From Caballeronia sordidicola (GTDB lineage Bacteria > Pseudomonadota > Gammaproteobacteria > Burkholderiales > Burkholderiaceae), in the NCBI RefSeq assembly GCF_002220365.1, contig NZ_MTHB01000027.1, forward strand, positions 1 to 64,000: a stretch of 64,000 nt of DNA. Reading direction: 5' to 3'. Under the pieces are notes generated by a model. It was not told the origin of the DNA and did no database searches. It saw only the letters and a list, made by a program, of their open reading frames with translations. Position 1 is the first letter of the stretch. Each line of letters starts with the position of its first letter. Positions 1-8,341 of the stretch are shown in pieces. Both the position numbers and the translations under genes were made by a program.

Positions 1-1
1 G

Positions 2-229
2 GCCACCCCGATGCAAAGCATGGCGCATCGCCTGAAGACAAAGGCCGGGCGTGCCCTGTATGCCTTGCGCAAGCAGACGGTCGAACCCGTCTTCGGCATC
101 ATCAAGTCGGTGATGGGCTTTCGGCAGTTCTCTTTGCGCGGTCTGAAAAAGGTCAATGGCGAATGGAGTCTGGTTTGCCTGGCCTGGAATGTGAAGCGCA
201 TGGCCAAATTACATCAAGAATTTGGATAA
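2..229 (+). mobile_element. 3' end of an IS1182-type transposase (5' end outside window)
   Basis: The reading frame is open from the first bases of the window and ends at 229, giving the last ~75 residues of a transposase. The stretch TVEPVFGIIKSVMGFRQF followed by a GEWSLVCLAWNVKRM tail is typical of the C-terminus of DDE transposases of the IS1182 group, where the conserved Glu of VEPVFG completes the DDE triad. I could not identify the element's right terminal inverted repeat in 230-400. Whether the element is intact depends on sequence to the left. It abuts the RND efflux operon and could influence its expression. Confidence 0.8.
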
Positions 230-477
230 CTAAGGAAATAACGGGGAAACCCGTCAAAATTTCACCTCTCCTGCTGTTTTTTAAGCACGTCGACCATTGG
301 GTGGCACTTTTCCTGTTCAACTCCGACACGCTGCTAGTGTTTGCCCTAGCTATGCGCGGAAAACCACGCGCAAACGCTCGCGCCATTTGTTTAAGACGGC
401 GTATTTGTGTCATCGTCGTGGAAGTTCTCGTGCGGGCCGCGAGAGGCAAATGAACTCAAACGACAAGCCAACTTTCG

Positions 478-3400
478 ATGTGGATCGTCAGACTCGCTTT
501 ATCGCGTCCGTACACGTTTATCGTGGTGTCGCTGTTGCTGCTGATCATCGGACCGCTGACGATCCTGCGCACCCCTACCGATATTTTTCCGAACATCGAT
601 ATTCCCGTCGTCAGCGTGATCTGGTCTTACAACGGCCTGCCCCCTGATCAGATGGAGCGGCGCATCACGCTCAATTACGAGCGTGGTTTGTCGGTGGCGG
701 TCAACGATATTGAACATATTGAATCGCAGTCGCTGCCGGGCATTGCGATCATCCGCATCTACTTCCAGCCGAATGCCAACGTTGATGAAGCGATCGCGGA
801 AATCACCGCGCTGTCGCAGACTCAGTTGCGCTCGCTGCCGCCGGGCATCACGCCGCCGAACATCCTGCGCTTCAACGCGTCCACGGTGCCTATCCTGCGG
901 CTCGCGCTATCGTCAAGTTCTCTGACTGAGCAGCAGCTTTACGACTACGGCAACAGCTTTCTCAAGACCCAGCTTGCCACCGTGCAGGGAGCTTCCGTGC
1001 CGCTGCCTTACGGTGGCAAGCAACGCCAGATCATGGTCGATATCGACTCGCGCAAGCTGCAGGCGAAGAACCTCTCGCCCATGGACGTGGTCAATGCGAT
1101 CAGCGTGCAGAACCTGATCTTGCCGACCGGCACGACCAAGATCGGGCCGACGGAGTATTCGGTTGGGCTCAACGCGAGCCCTGGCAGCATTGAAGGGCTG
1201 AACGACATTCCGATCAAGACCGGGCCCGGCGGCACGATCTACATCAAGGATGTTGCACACGTTCGCGATGGCTTCCAGCCGCAAACGAACATTGTGCGGG
1301 TGGACGGCACGCGGGCCGCGCTGTTGACGGTGAACAAGAGCGGCAACGCGTCGACACTCGATATCGTCTCGCGCGTGAAGGAGCTGTTGCCGACATTGCG
1401 CGGTCTCGTGCCGGACTCGCTCAACATAGAACCGACGTCCGATCAGTCGCTGTTCGTGCGCGCGGCGATCTCGGGCGTGCTGCGTGAAGCGCTGATCGCG
1501 GCCGGCCTCACGGCGCTGATGGTGCTGCTGTTTCTCGGTAGCTGGCGCGCGACGCTGATCATCGCGGTATCGATTCCGCTGTCGATGCTGGCCTCGCTCG
1601 TGGCGCTGGCCGCGATCGGGCAGACCATCAACATCATGACGCTTGGCGGCCTGGCGCTGGCGGTGGGGATTCTCGTCGATGACGCCACCGTCGCGATCGA
1701 AAACATCTCGCAGAACCTGGAGCAGGGCAAGGAACTCGAACATGCGATCCTCGATGGCGCGCAGCAGATCGCCGTGCCGACGCTCGTGTCCACGCTGTCC
1801 ATCTGCATCGTGTTCATCCCGATGTTCCTGCTCACGGGCGTCGCGCATTATCTGTTCGTGCCGCTGGCTGAAGCCGTGGTGTTCGCGATGCTTGCGTCGT
1901 ATTTCTTCTCGCGTACGCTGATTCCGACGCTCGCGAAATACCTGCTGCGGGGTCATCAGCAAATGGGCGGCGATGTGTCCCGCCTCAAGGGTTCACGCAA
2001 TCCGTTCGTGCGCATTCACGTCGCCTTCGAGCACCGGTTCGAGAGCGTGCGCAAGCGTTATCGCGGCGTTCTTGAAGCGCGTCTCGCGAACCCGGGACGG
2101 TTTTCGCTCGTGTTCCTGCTCTGCTGTCTGCTGTCGTTCGGACTCGCGCCGTTCCTTGGGCGCGATTTTTTTCCGACCGTTGACTCGGGCGAAATCGCGT
2201 TGCATTTCCGCACGCACACTGGCACGCGGATCGAAGAAACCGCGGCGCTGACGGATCGGATCGACCAGCGCATCCGCCAGTTGATCCCGAAGAACGAAGT
2301 ACGTTCGATCATCGATAACATCGGCTTGCCGGTATCCGGCATCAATCTCTCGTACAGCAACACGGGCACGATCAGTTCAGCCGATGCCGACGTGCTTGTC
2401 AGTCTCAACGAAAATCACAAGCCGACCGCTGACTACGTGCATGAACTGCGCAGGCGTTTGCCGCACGAGTTTCCGGGCGTCGAGTTCTCGTTCCTGCCGG
2501 CGGACATCGTGAGCCAGATACTGAACTTCGGCACGCCTGCGCCGCTTGATGTTCAACTGGTTGGACGCGATGTGAATGGCGCCCGGGTTTTCGCGCAGCA
2601 CTTGTTGCAGAAGATCCGGCGCGTGCCGGGTCTTGTCGATGCCCGCATCCAGCAGCCTTCCGACCTGCCGCGTATCAATGTTGAGGTGGATCGGACCAAG
2701 GCGCTGCAAGCCGGGTTCACGCAGAAGGACGTGGCGAACAATCTGCTCATCACGCTTTCAGGAAGCCAGCAGACCACGCCCACGTTCTGGCTCAATCCGG
2801 CGAATGGCGTGAGCTACAACGTCATCACCACCGCGCCGCAATACGACATGGATTCGCTGCAATCGGTCGCCAATATTCCTCTCAACGGTCCAACTGGCAA
2901 TACGAATTTGCTCGGGTCGCTGGCGAACTTGTCGCGCACATCGGTCGATGCCGTGATCAACCACTACAACGCGCAGACCGCCATCGATCTGTACGCGACC
3001 ACCGAGGGGCGCGACCTGGGCGGCGTATCCGACGACGTACAACGCTTGATCGACGACTCCCGCAGCCAGCTTCCCAAGGGCACCCGGATCCAGATCCGCG
3101 GGCAGGTGGAAACCATGAACGCGTCGTTCAAGGGATTGGCGCTCGGGCTGATCCTCGCGGTGGTGTTCGTGTACTTGCTGATCGTGGTGAATTTCCAGTC
3201 GTGGCTTGATCCGTTCATCATCATCACCGCGTTGCCGGGAGCGCTTGCGGGCATCGTGTGGATGCTGTTCCTCACGCATACCACCTTGTCCATTCCGGCG
3301 TTGACCGGGGCGATCATGTGCATCGGTATCGCGACGGCGAACAGCATCCTGGTGGTCAGTTTTGCGCGCACGGAGTTGCAGGAGCATGGCGACGCCGTGG

Positions 3401-3672
3401 CGGCCGCGCTCGAAGCCGGGTTCACACGTTTCCGACCGGTCCTGATGACTGCGCTGGCGATGATGATCGGCATGGTGCCCATGGCAATCGGACTAGGCGA
3501 GGGCGGCGAGCAGAATGCGCCGCTCGGGCGCGCGGTGATCGGCGGGCTGATGGTCGGCACGGTGGCCACGCTGTTTTTCGTGCCCGTGGTGTTCTCGATG
3601 GTGTACCGGCGGGTCGCGGCACGCGACGACAAAGCCGGCACGGACGGCGCGCACGTGCCGGGCACTGAATAA
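478..3672 (+). CDS. RND efflux pump, inner-membrane permease subunit
   Basis: A 1064-aa resistance-nodulation-division transporter that would use the proton gradient to export drugs or other small molecules through a tripartite channel. The N-terminal helix (IVRLALSRPYTFIVV) is followed by a periplasmic domain with the LRTPTDIFPNIDIPVVSV motif. The helix-4 proton-relay motif GILVDDATVAIEN carries the Asp pair at residues 401-402. A second periplasmic domain and C-terminal helix bundle follow, giving the usual family length. Adaptor and outer-membrane factor genes follow at 3712 and 4914, so this is the first gene of a three-gene operon. The ATG at 478 has no good ribosome-binding site, whereas an out-of-frame ATG at 450 has one (GAGAGG); see findings. 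Substrate unknown. Confidence 0.93.
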   Translation: MWIVRLALSRPYTFIVVSLLLLIIGPLTILRTPTDIFPNIDIPVVSVIWSYNGLPPDQMERRITLNYERGLSVAVNDIEHIESQSLPGIAIIRIYFQPNANVDEAIAEITALSQTQLRSLPPGITPPNILRFNASTVPILRLALSSSSLTEQQLYDYGNSFLKTQLATVQGASVPLPYGGKQRQIMVDIDSRKLQAKNLSPMDVVNAISVQNLILPTGTTKIGPTEYSVGLNASPGSIEGLNDIPIKTGPGGTIYIKDVAHVRDGFQPQTNIVRVDGTRAALLTVNKSGNASTLDIVSRVKELLPTLRGLVPDSLNIEPTSDQSLFVRAAISGVLREALIAAGLTALMVLLFLGSWRATLIIAVSIPLSMLASLVALAAIGQTINIMTLGGLALAVGILVDDATVAIENISQNLEQGKELEHAILDGAQQIAVPTLVSTLSICIVFIPMFLLTGVAHYLFVPLAEAVVFAMLASYFFSRTLIPTLAKYLLRGHQQMGGDVSRLKGSRNPFVRIHVAFEHRFESVRKRYRGVLEARLANPGRFSLVFLLCCLLSFGLAPFLGRDFFPTVDSGEIALHFRTHTGTRIEETAALTDRIDQRIRQLIPKNEVRSIIDNIGLPVSGINLSYSNTGTISSADADVLVSLNENHKPTADYVHELRRRLPHEFPGVEFSFLPADIVSQILNFGTPAPLDVQLVGRDVNGARVFAQHLLQKIRRVPGLVDARIQQPSDLPRINVEVDRTKALQAGFTQKDVANNLLITLSGSQQTTPTFWLNPANGVSYNVITTAPQYDMDSLQSVANIPLNGPTGNTNLLGSLANLSRTSVDAVINHYNAQTAIDLYATTEGRDLGGVSDDVQRLIDDSRSQLPKGTRIQIRGQVETMNASFKGLALGLILAVVFVYLLIVVNFQSWLDPFIIITALPGALAGIVWMLFLTHTTLSIPALTGAIMCIGIATANSILVVSFARTELQEHGDAVAAALEAGFTRFRPVLMTALAMMIGMVPMAIGLGEGGEQNAPLGRAVIGGLMVGTVATLFFVPVVFSMVYRRVAARDDKAGTDGAHVPGTE

Positions 3673-3711
3673 GCGACAGCGACAAAAAACCGAGCCGTAT
3701 CTGGAGCAACG

Positions 3712-4917
3712 ATGGGAACGCAACAACAGGAACCGCATGGAAAACCACCGTCGCGACGCAGCCGCTGGTGGCTGCTTGCCGTGATCGTCGTGGTGATCGT
3801 GCTGGCGGCGCAGGGCATTTTTTCCAGGCATGCGGCGCACGCGGAGCTGGAGCGCGACGCTGATCGCAACAGCGTGCAGACCGTCGAGGTGATCCGGCCG
3901 ATGCGCGCGAAACCATCGCAGGAATTGATTCTCGCCGGCGATATCCGCGCCTTCTCCGACGCCCCGATCTTCGCGCGCACGAGCGGGTATCTGCGCAACT
4001 GGTACGTGGATATTGGCCAGCATGTGAAGAAAGGCCAGTTGCTCGCGGAGATCGATGCACCGGAAACCGACGATCAACTGCGGCAGGCACGTGCCGACGA
4101 ACAGACCGCGCGGGCAAACTACACGCTGGCGAAAACCACGTCCGACCGCTGGGCGTCGATGCTGAAAAACAATTCGGTATCGCGGCAGGAAGCGGACGAA
4201 AAGAGCGGTGATCTGCTGGCGAAGCAAGCGACGCTGAATGCCTCGCAGGCCAATGTGTCGAGGCTTGCGCAACTTGCGTCATTCCAGAGGGTGTTGGCGC
4301 CGTTCGACGGCGTGGTGACGGTGCGCAATACCGACGTAGGCCAACTGATCGACGCGGGCAGCGCGAGCGCAAGCCGTGAACTGTTCCATATCCAGGATGC
4401 AACCACGTTGCGCGTGTTCGTCGATGTCCCGCAGAATGATGCGCGGCTCGTGCATGTGGGCTTGCCGGCCGAATTGCTGATGAACGACCAGGGACGCCGC
4501 AAGTTCGAGGGCGTAACAGTGCGGACCGCCGGCGCCGTCGACCCGGTCGCTCGCACGATGCGCGTCGAGGTCGATGTCAAGAATCCCGCCGGCGACCTGC
4601 TCGCCGGCGAATACGCCCAGGTGCGCTTCAACCTGACCAGCGACGATGCCGCGCTGATGTTGCCGGGCAATGCGCTGCTGTTCAGGCCGGAAGGCGTGCG
4701 CGCGGCGACCGTCGATTCAAATGGGCGGGTCAAGTTGGTGCCGATCGTGCTCGGCACCGATTACGGCACACGCGTAACGATCCAGTCGGGCCTGACAGGT
4801 GACGAGCGCGTGATTGTGAATCCGCCGGATGCGATCGTCGACGGTGCCGTTGTCCGGATTGGGAAAAGCGCGCCGCAGGGCAGCAAGGCAGCGTCGGAAG
4901 GGGAGACAAGTTCATGA
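3712..4917 (+). CDS. RND efflux periplasmic adaptor (membrane fusion protein)
   Basis: A 401-aa adaptor that would bridge the RND pump and the outer-membrane channel. It has an N-terminal membrane anchor (about residues 19-37, WWLLAVIVVVIVLAAQGIF), a lipoyl half-motif (GYLRNWYVDIGQHVKKGQLLAEID), an alpha-helical hairpin rich in Ala/Gln, the second lipoyl half (VLAPFDGVVTVRNTDVGQLI) and beta-barrel and membrane-proximal domains. It starts 39 bases after the pump gene and its end overlaps the start of the outer-membrane factor gene by 4 bases (ATGA), which suggests translational coupling. Confidence 0.93.
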   Translation: MGTQQQEPHGKPPSRRSRWWLLAVIVVVIVLAAQGIFSRHAAHAELERDADRNSVQTVEVIRPMRAKPSQELILAGDIRAFSDAPIFARTSGYLRNWYVDIGQHVKKGQLLAEIDAPETDDQLRQARADEQTARANYTLAKTTSDRWASMLKNNSVSRQEADEKSGDLLAKQATLNASQANVSRLAQLASFQRVLAPFDGVVTVRNTDVGQLIDAGSASASRELFHIQDATTLRVFVDVPQNDARLVHVGLPAELLMNDQGRRKFEGVTVRTAGAVDPVARTMRVEVDVKNPAGDLLAGEYAQVRFNLTSDDAALMLPGNALLFRPEGVRAATVDSNGRVKLVPIVLGTDYGTRVTIQSGLTGDERVIVNPPDAIVDGAVVRIGKSAPQGSKAASEGETSS

Positions 4918-6407
4918 GCGCGGCACGGTCATATTTGGTCGCCGGGGCCGTGTCGATGCTCGCCGCTTGCACGGTGGGTCCCGATTACGTCCGGCCGGTG
5001 GCGCCCGTGCCCGCTGCGTACAAATCCGCTGATCCGCAGGCGCTGGCGGCATCGAAGGACTGGAAACCCGCTCAGCCCGCCGACACGCATCCTCGCGCCC
5101 CGTGGTGGGAAAGTTATGGCGATCCGCAACTGAATCAACTGGAAGTGCAGGTGGCGGCTGCGAATCAGGATGTGGCTGCAGCGGCGGCGCGCTTCAGGGG
5201 TGCGCGGGCCGCGGTTGCGCAGAGCCGCGCGCTGTATTTTCCGACCGTGAGCGCGAACGCCGCGTTTAATCAGACGCGTGTCTCGCAGAATGTGCTGTAC
5301 AAGTCGAGCGCCGGCGTCACGCTGCCCGACTATTCGATCAACGCGCAGGTTTCGTGGGAGCCGGATCTGTGGGGCCGCATCTCGCGGGCGGTGGAGGGCG
5401 GCCAGGCGCAAGCGCAGGCAAGTGCGGCGGACTTGCAAAGCGCACTGCTATCCATGCAGGCCGAACTCGCCACCGATTACTTCGATCTGCGCAGCACTGT
5501 GCAGGAGGAGCGTCTGCTGCAACAGACACTCGACGCTTACCAGAAGGCGCTCGGTCTTACGCAGGACCGCTTTGATCACGGCGTGGCAGCTGAATCGGAT
5601 GTGGCCCAGGCACAGGAACAGCTCAAGTCGACGCAGGCGCAACTCATCGACCTGGAGATCACCAAGAGCAGCCTGATTAACGCCATCGCCATTTTAGTGG
5701 GCCAGCCGCCGTCCTCCTTTTCCCTTGATGTCGCGCCGCTGAATGAACGCCAGACGCCGAACCCGGCGGTGGTGCTTGAGGTCTTGCCGCTGGGCTTGCC
5801 GTCGACCCTGCTGGAAAGGCGGCCGGATATTGCCGCGGCGGAGCGCCGGGTGGCCGAAGCGAATGCGCGAGTCGGCGTTGCGACGGCGGCGTTTTTTCCG
5901 AACCTGATGCTGGCGGCTACCGGGGGCCTGGAGGCCACGAACTTCAGTTCCTGGCTGATGGCGCCGAGCCGCTTCTGGTCGCTCGGACCGCAACTGGCAT
6001 TTACCGTCCTGGACTTTGGCGGCCGGGCGGCGGCGCGCGACGCGGCACGTGCTGCCTACGATGAACGCGTGGCGAATTATCGCCAGACAGTGCTCAGCGC
6101 GTTCGGGCAGGTGGAAGACAACCTGACCGGACTTCTGGTATTGCAGCGCGAGGCGAACGCTCAACGTGAAGCCGTCGATGCCGCGCAACGTTCACTCGGC
6201 AGCGTCAGTAATCGTTATGAGAACGGTGCGGTGACGTATCTGAACGTGGTGGTGACGCAGACGATCGTGTTGTCGGACCAGCGAGCGGCCGTGCAGATCG
6301 AACGCCGCCGGATGGAAGCGAGCATCGCGCTTGTGAAGGCGCTGGGCGGCGGATGGAGCGCTGCGGACTTGCCCACGAGTAGCCAACTGACACACGCTAC
6401 CGACTAA
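4914..6407 (+). CDS. RND efflux outer-membrane factor, NodT-family lipoprotein
   Basis: A 497-aa TolC/OprM-like outer-membrane channel. A lipoprotein signal ends in the lipobox LAAC with Cys19 as the acylated residue, followed by TVGPDYVRP, typical of the NodT branch. Two repeated outer-membrane efflux domains follow, with the STLLERRPDIAAAERRV motif near the middle and a VKALGGGW end. It is the third gene of the RND operon and overlaps the adaptor gene by 4 bases. It is the first of three such channel proteins in this window, each beside a different pump class. Confidence 0.93.
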   Translation: MSAARSYLVAGAVSMLAACTVGPDYVRPVAPVPAAYKSADPQALAASKDWKPAQPADTHPRAPWWESYGDPQLNQLEVQVAAANQDVAAAAARFRGARAAVAQSRALYFPTVSANAAFNQTRVSQNVLYKSSAGVTLPDYSINAQVSWEPDLWGRISRAVEGGQAQAQASAADLQSALLSMQAELATDYFDLRSTVQEERLLQQTLDAYQKALGLTQDRFDHGVAAESDVAQAQEQLKSTQAQLIDLEITKSSLINAIAILVGQPPSSFSLDVAPLNERQTPNPAVVLEVLPLGLPSTLLERRPDIAAAERRVAEANARVGVATAAFFPNLMLAATGGLEATNFSSWLMAPSRFWSLGPQLAFTVLDFGGRAAARDAARAAYDERVANYRQTVLSAFGQVEDNLTGLLVLQREANAQREAVDAAQRSLGSVSNRYENGAVTYLNVVVTQTIVLSDQRAAVQIERRRMEASIALVKALGGGWSAADLPTSSQLTHATD

Positions 6408-6422
6408 AATCGAAGACGCGAC

Positions 6423-6457
6423 TTATCCACATTTTTTGTGGATAGCCATGTGGACAA
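6423..6457. other. Cluster of three DnaA-box-like 9-mers forming a hairpin
   Basis: Sixteen bases after the outer-membrane factor gene lie TTATCCACA (6423-6431, + strand, perfect consensus DnaA box), TGTGGATAG (6437-6445, i.e. CTATCCACA on the minus strand) and TGTGGACAA (6449-6457, i.e. TTGTCCACA on the minus strand). The first two form a perfect 8-bp stem with a five-T loop. No T-run follows the stem, so it is not a standard terminator. Function is unproven; it may bind DnaA or act as a transcript end. Confidence 0.5.
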
Positions 6458-6704
6458 CGTGCGTGAGCCACGGCCAACTCACTGACGCGTAACGGTTTAC
6501 GGTTCCCCAACATTTCGCAGGCAGGCGCGCTGTCTACAGCCGCCAATGCATCTTCGGACGGTTGTTGCAAGCCCTGCGAGAGGCCGTCAGGGCCAAGAAC
6601 CTGTAATCTGACGGCACTTTCAAGTATTCGGGCCGGACTAAACCCTACATCCGGTCGGCCTTCCCGACACTTCCATCCACACGCAGCACCGACCTGGAGC
6701 ATCG

Positions 6705-7796
6705 ATGAAATTCAAGCTGGACTGGACGTGCATTGCGCCATTTGCCGCACTTGTCATCCTGGGACTGACGTTCGCCATGCCGAACGGCTTCCTGTTAGTA
6801 CTCGCCGCCATCGCACTCGCGGCGGCCGTATTTGCCGCGGTTCACCACGCCGAAGTGGTGGCGCATCGAGTGGGCGAGCCGTTCGGCACCTTGGTGCTCG
6901 CGATCGCGGTCACGGTGATCGAAGTGGCGTTGATTGTTTCCGTCATGGTGTCGGGCGGCCCGGAAAAAGCGGCGTTGCCGCGCGACACTGTATTCGCCGC
7001 GATCATGATCGTGTGCAACGGGATTGTCGGGATTTGCCTGCTCGTGGGCGGCATGCGCCATCACGAGCAGAATTTCCAGTTGCAGGGCGCAAGCGCGACA
7101 CTCGCCATCCTGTGTGCGCTGTCGGTGCTGACAATGGTTTTGCCCAACTTCACCAGCACGGTGATAGGGCCGGGGTTGTCGACGTCGCAACTGGTGTTTG
7201 TGGGCGTGACGTCGCTCGTGTTGTACGTTGTGTTTGTGTTCGTGCAGACCGTGCGGCATCGCGACTATTTCCTGCCGCCGGTACCCGCGCTCGATCCGAA
7301 TCGAGCCGAATCCGACGACGTTCATGCACCGCTTCCAACCGATGGTTACGCGTGGGCCTCGGGCGGTTTGCTGCTGCTTTCGCTGATTTCAGTGGTTGGG
7401 CTGGCGAAGTTGTTGTCACCGGCAGTCGAGGCGGGCGTTGCCAGTGCCGGCGCGCCTGAGGCGGTGGTGGGTGTGGTGATCGCCGCGCTGGTGCTGCTGC
7501 CGGAAGGCGTCGCCGCATTACGCGCAGCGCGATTGAACCGGTTGCAAACGAGCTTGAATCTGGCGCTTGGGTCGGCGCTGGCAAGTATTGGGCTGACCAT
7601 TCCAGCCGTAGCGGTGGTGTCGCTCGCGATCAGCCAACCGATCGCTCTCGGCCTGGGTCCGAAGGAAATCGTATTGCTCGCACTGACCTTGATAGTGAGT
7701 GTCCTGACGCTTGGCACCGGGCGCTCGACAGTGCTTCAAGGCGTGGTTCACCTGGTTATTTTCGCGACCTTCCTGTTTCTTTCCGTCGTGCCTTGA
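6705..7796 (+). CDS. Calcium/sodium:proton antiporter, ChaA/y4hA family
   Basis: A 363-aa very hydrophobic protein with about ten membrane segments arranged as two related halves. The acidic motif in VIEVALIVSVMVSGG of the first half and its counterpart LLPEGVAALRAARLN in the second match the cation-exchanger pattern in which Glu residues bind the cation. It would export calcium or sodium in exchange for protons at the inner membrane. The start has a GGAG site eight bases upstream (GGAGCATCGATG). A monocistronic arrangement is likely: 297 bases precede it and a small gene with its own promoter follows. Confidence 0.85.
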   Translation: MKFKLDWTCIAPFAALVILGLTFAMPNGFLLVLAAIALAAAVFAAVHHAEVVAHRVGEPFGTLVLAIAVTVIEVALIVSVMVSGGPEKAALPRDTVFAAIMIVCNGIVGICLLVGGMRHHEQNFQLQGASATLAILCALSVLTMVLPNFTSTVIGPGLSTSQLVFVGVTSLVLYVVFVFVQTVRHRDYFLPPVPALDPNRAESDDVHAPLPTDGYAWASGGLLLLSLISVVGLAKLLSPAVEAGVASAGAPEAVVGVVIAALVLLPEGVAALRAARLNRLQTSLNLALGSALASIGLTIPAVAVVSLAISQPIALGLGPKEIVLLALTLIVSVLTLGTGRSTVLQGVVHLVIFATFLFLSVVP

Positions 7797-7809
7797 GCAC
7801 GCTCGTTGG

Positions 7810-7830
7810 CGCAGAGGGCGTTCCTCTGCG
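7810..7830. terminator. Hairpin after the antiporter gene, possible terminator
   Basis: CGCAGAGG and CCTCTGCG form a perfect 8-bp stem with a 5-base loop, 14 bases after the stop codon at 7796. There is no T-run, so termination is only a possibility. Confidence 0.4.
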
Positions 7831-7927
7831 TCCAGTACCGGCTTAGAAAACAAGGGCCAGTCCAATCCAGCTTGAGTTACGCGCTGTTGCGTTGACGCTG
7901 TCTATATCCCGCCGATCTCAAAATCTT

Positions 7928-7983
7928 TTTGCAATGCAGCATCGAATGCGTATAATAAGGGTATTCCCTAACGGGTAATCCCT
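7928..7983 (+). promoter_or_regulatory. Sigma-70 promoter with two GGGTAWTCCCT operator-like repeats
   Basis: TTTGCA (7928-7933) and a perfect TATAAT (7951-7956) are separated by 17 bases. Directly after the -10 box lie GGGTATTCCCT (7959-7969) and GGGTAATCCCT (7973-7983), a direct repeat with 14-base period; each unit is itself a GGG-N4-CCC dyad. The repeats cover the expected start site near 7963, the usual position for a repressor. The protein that binds them is unknown. The promoter would drive the small gene at 8006. Confidence 0.6.
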
Positions 7984-8005
7984 TAATTCGCGCTGAGGTG
8001 CTCTC

Positions 8006-8155
8006 ATGAAAACCACCGCTCAAAGTTCGCTGATCGTTTCGTTCGGTTCCTGGTTCCGCAAGGCGAAGGCTGTCGTGCGCCGCGAAGCTGCCCATGCGCT
8101 GAACCTGCATCTGCAAAATTGCGCAGTGCTGGCTGAAGCGTATCGCCGGAAGTAA
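8006..8155 (+). CDS. Small basic protein of 49 aa, unknown function
   Basis: The reading frame encodes 49 residues beginning MKTTAQSSLIVSFGSWF and ending AEAYRRK. A GAGGTG site lies 6 bases before the ATG (GAGGTGCTCTCATG) and a strong promoter lies 50 bases upstream, so expression is well supported despite the size. The protein is basic, with a short hydrophobic start and an amphipathic Arg/Lys/Ala/Leu helix (RKAKAVVRREAAHALNLHLQNC). I do not recognise a family. It resembles in general character the short helical proteins often found under stress control in Burkholderiaceae, but this is only an impression. Confidence 0.65.
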   Translation: MKTTAQSSLIVSFGSWFRKAKAVVRREAAHALNLHLQNCAVLAEAYRRK

Positions 8156-8250
8156 ATCGGTTGGAGCTTGGCCAATCGCTGAATCGACGGTCTGATCGAG
8201 CCGCTTCATCGCTCTCGAACGCCGATCAGGCTGCCTTGTCTGAGTCAAGG

Positions 8251-8276
8251 CGGTTGCCGGGAAATGCCGGCAACCG
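8251..8276. terminator. Hairpin between the 49-aa gene and the purine permease gene
   Basis: CGGTTGCCGG and CCGGCAACCG make a perfect 10-bp stem with a 6-base loop. It sits between two convergent genes (stops at 8155 and 8342) and could end transcription from either side, though no T-run follows. Confidence 0.5.
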
Positions 8277-8341
8277 GGGCGTGTCAATACTGAACGTGCT
8301 GGAACGTGCTGGCTGAGCTAAACGCTTGCTAGCCCGTCAGG

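Noticed and set aside
913..1962. Open frame of 349 codons on the minus strand
   Set aside because: Shadow of the RND pump gene; composition dominated by Arg, His and Gln.
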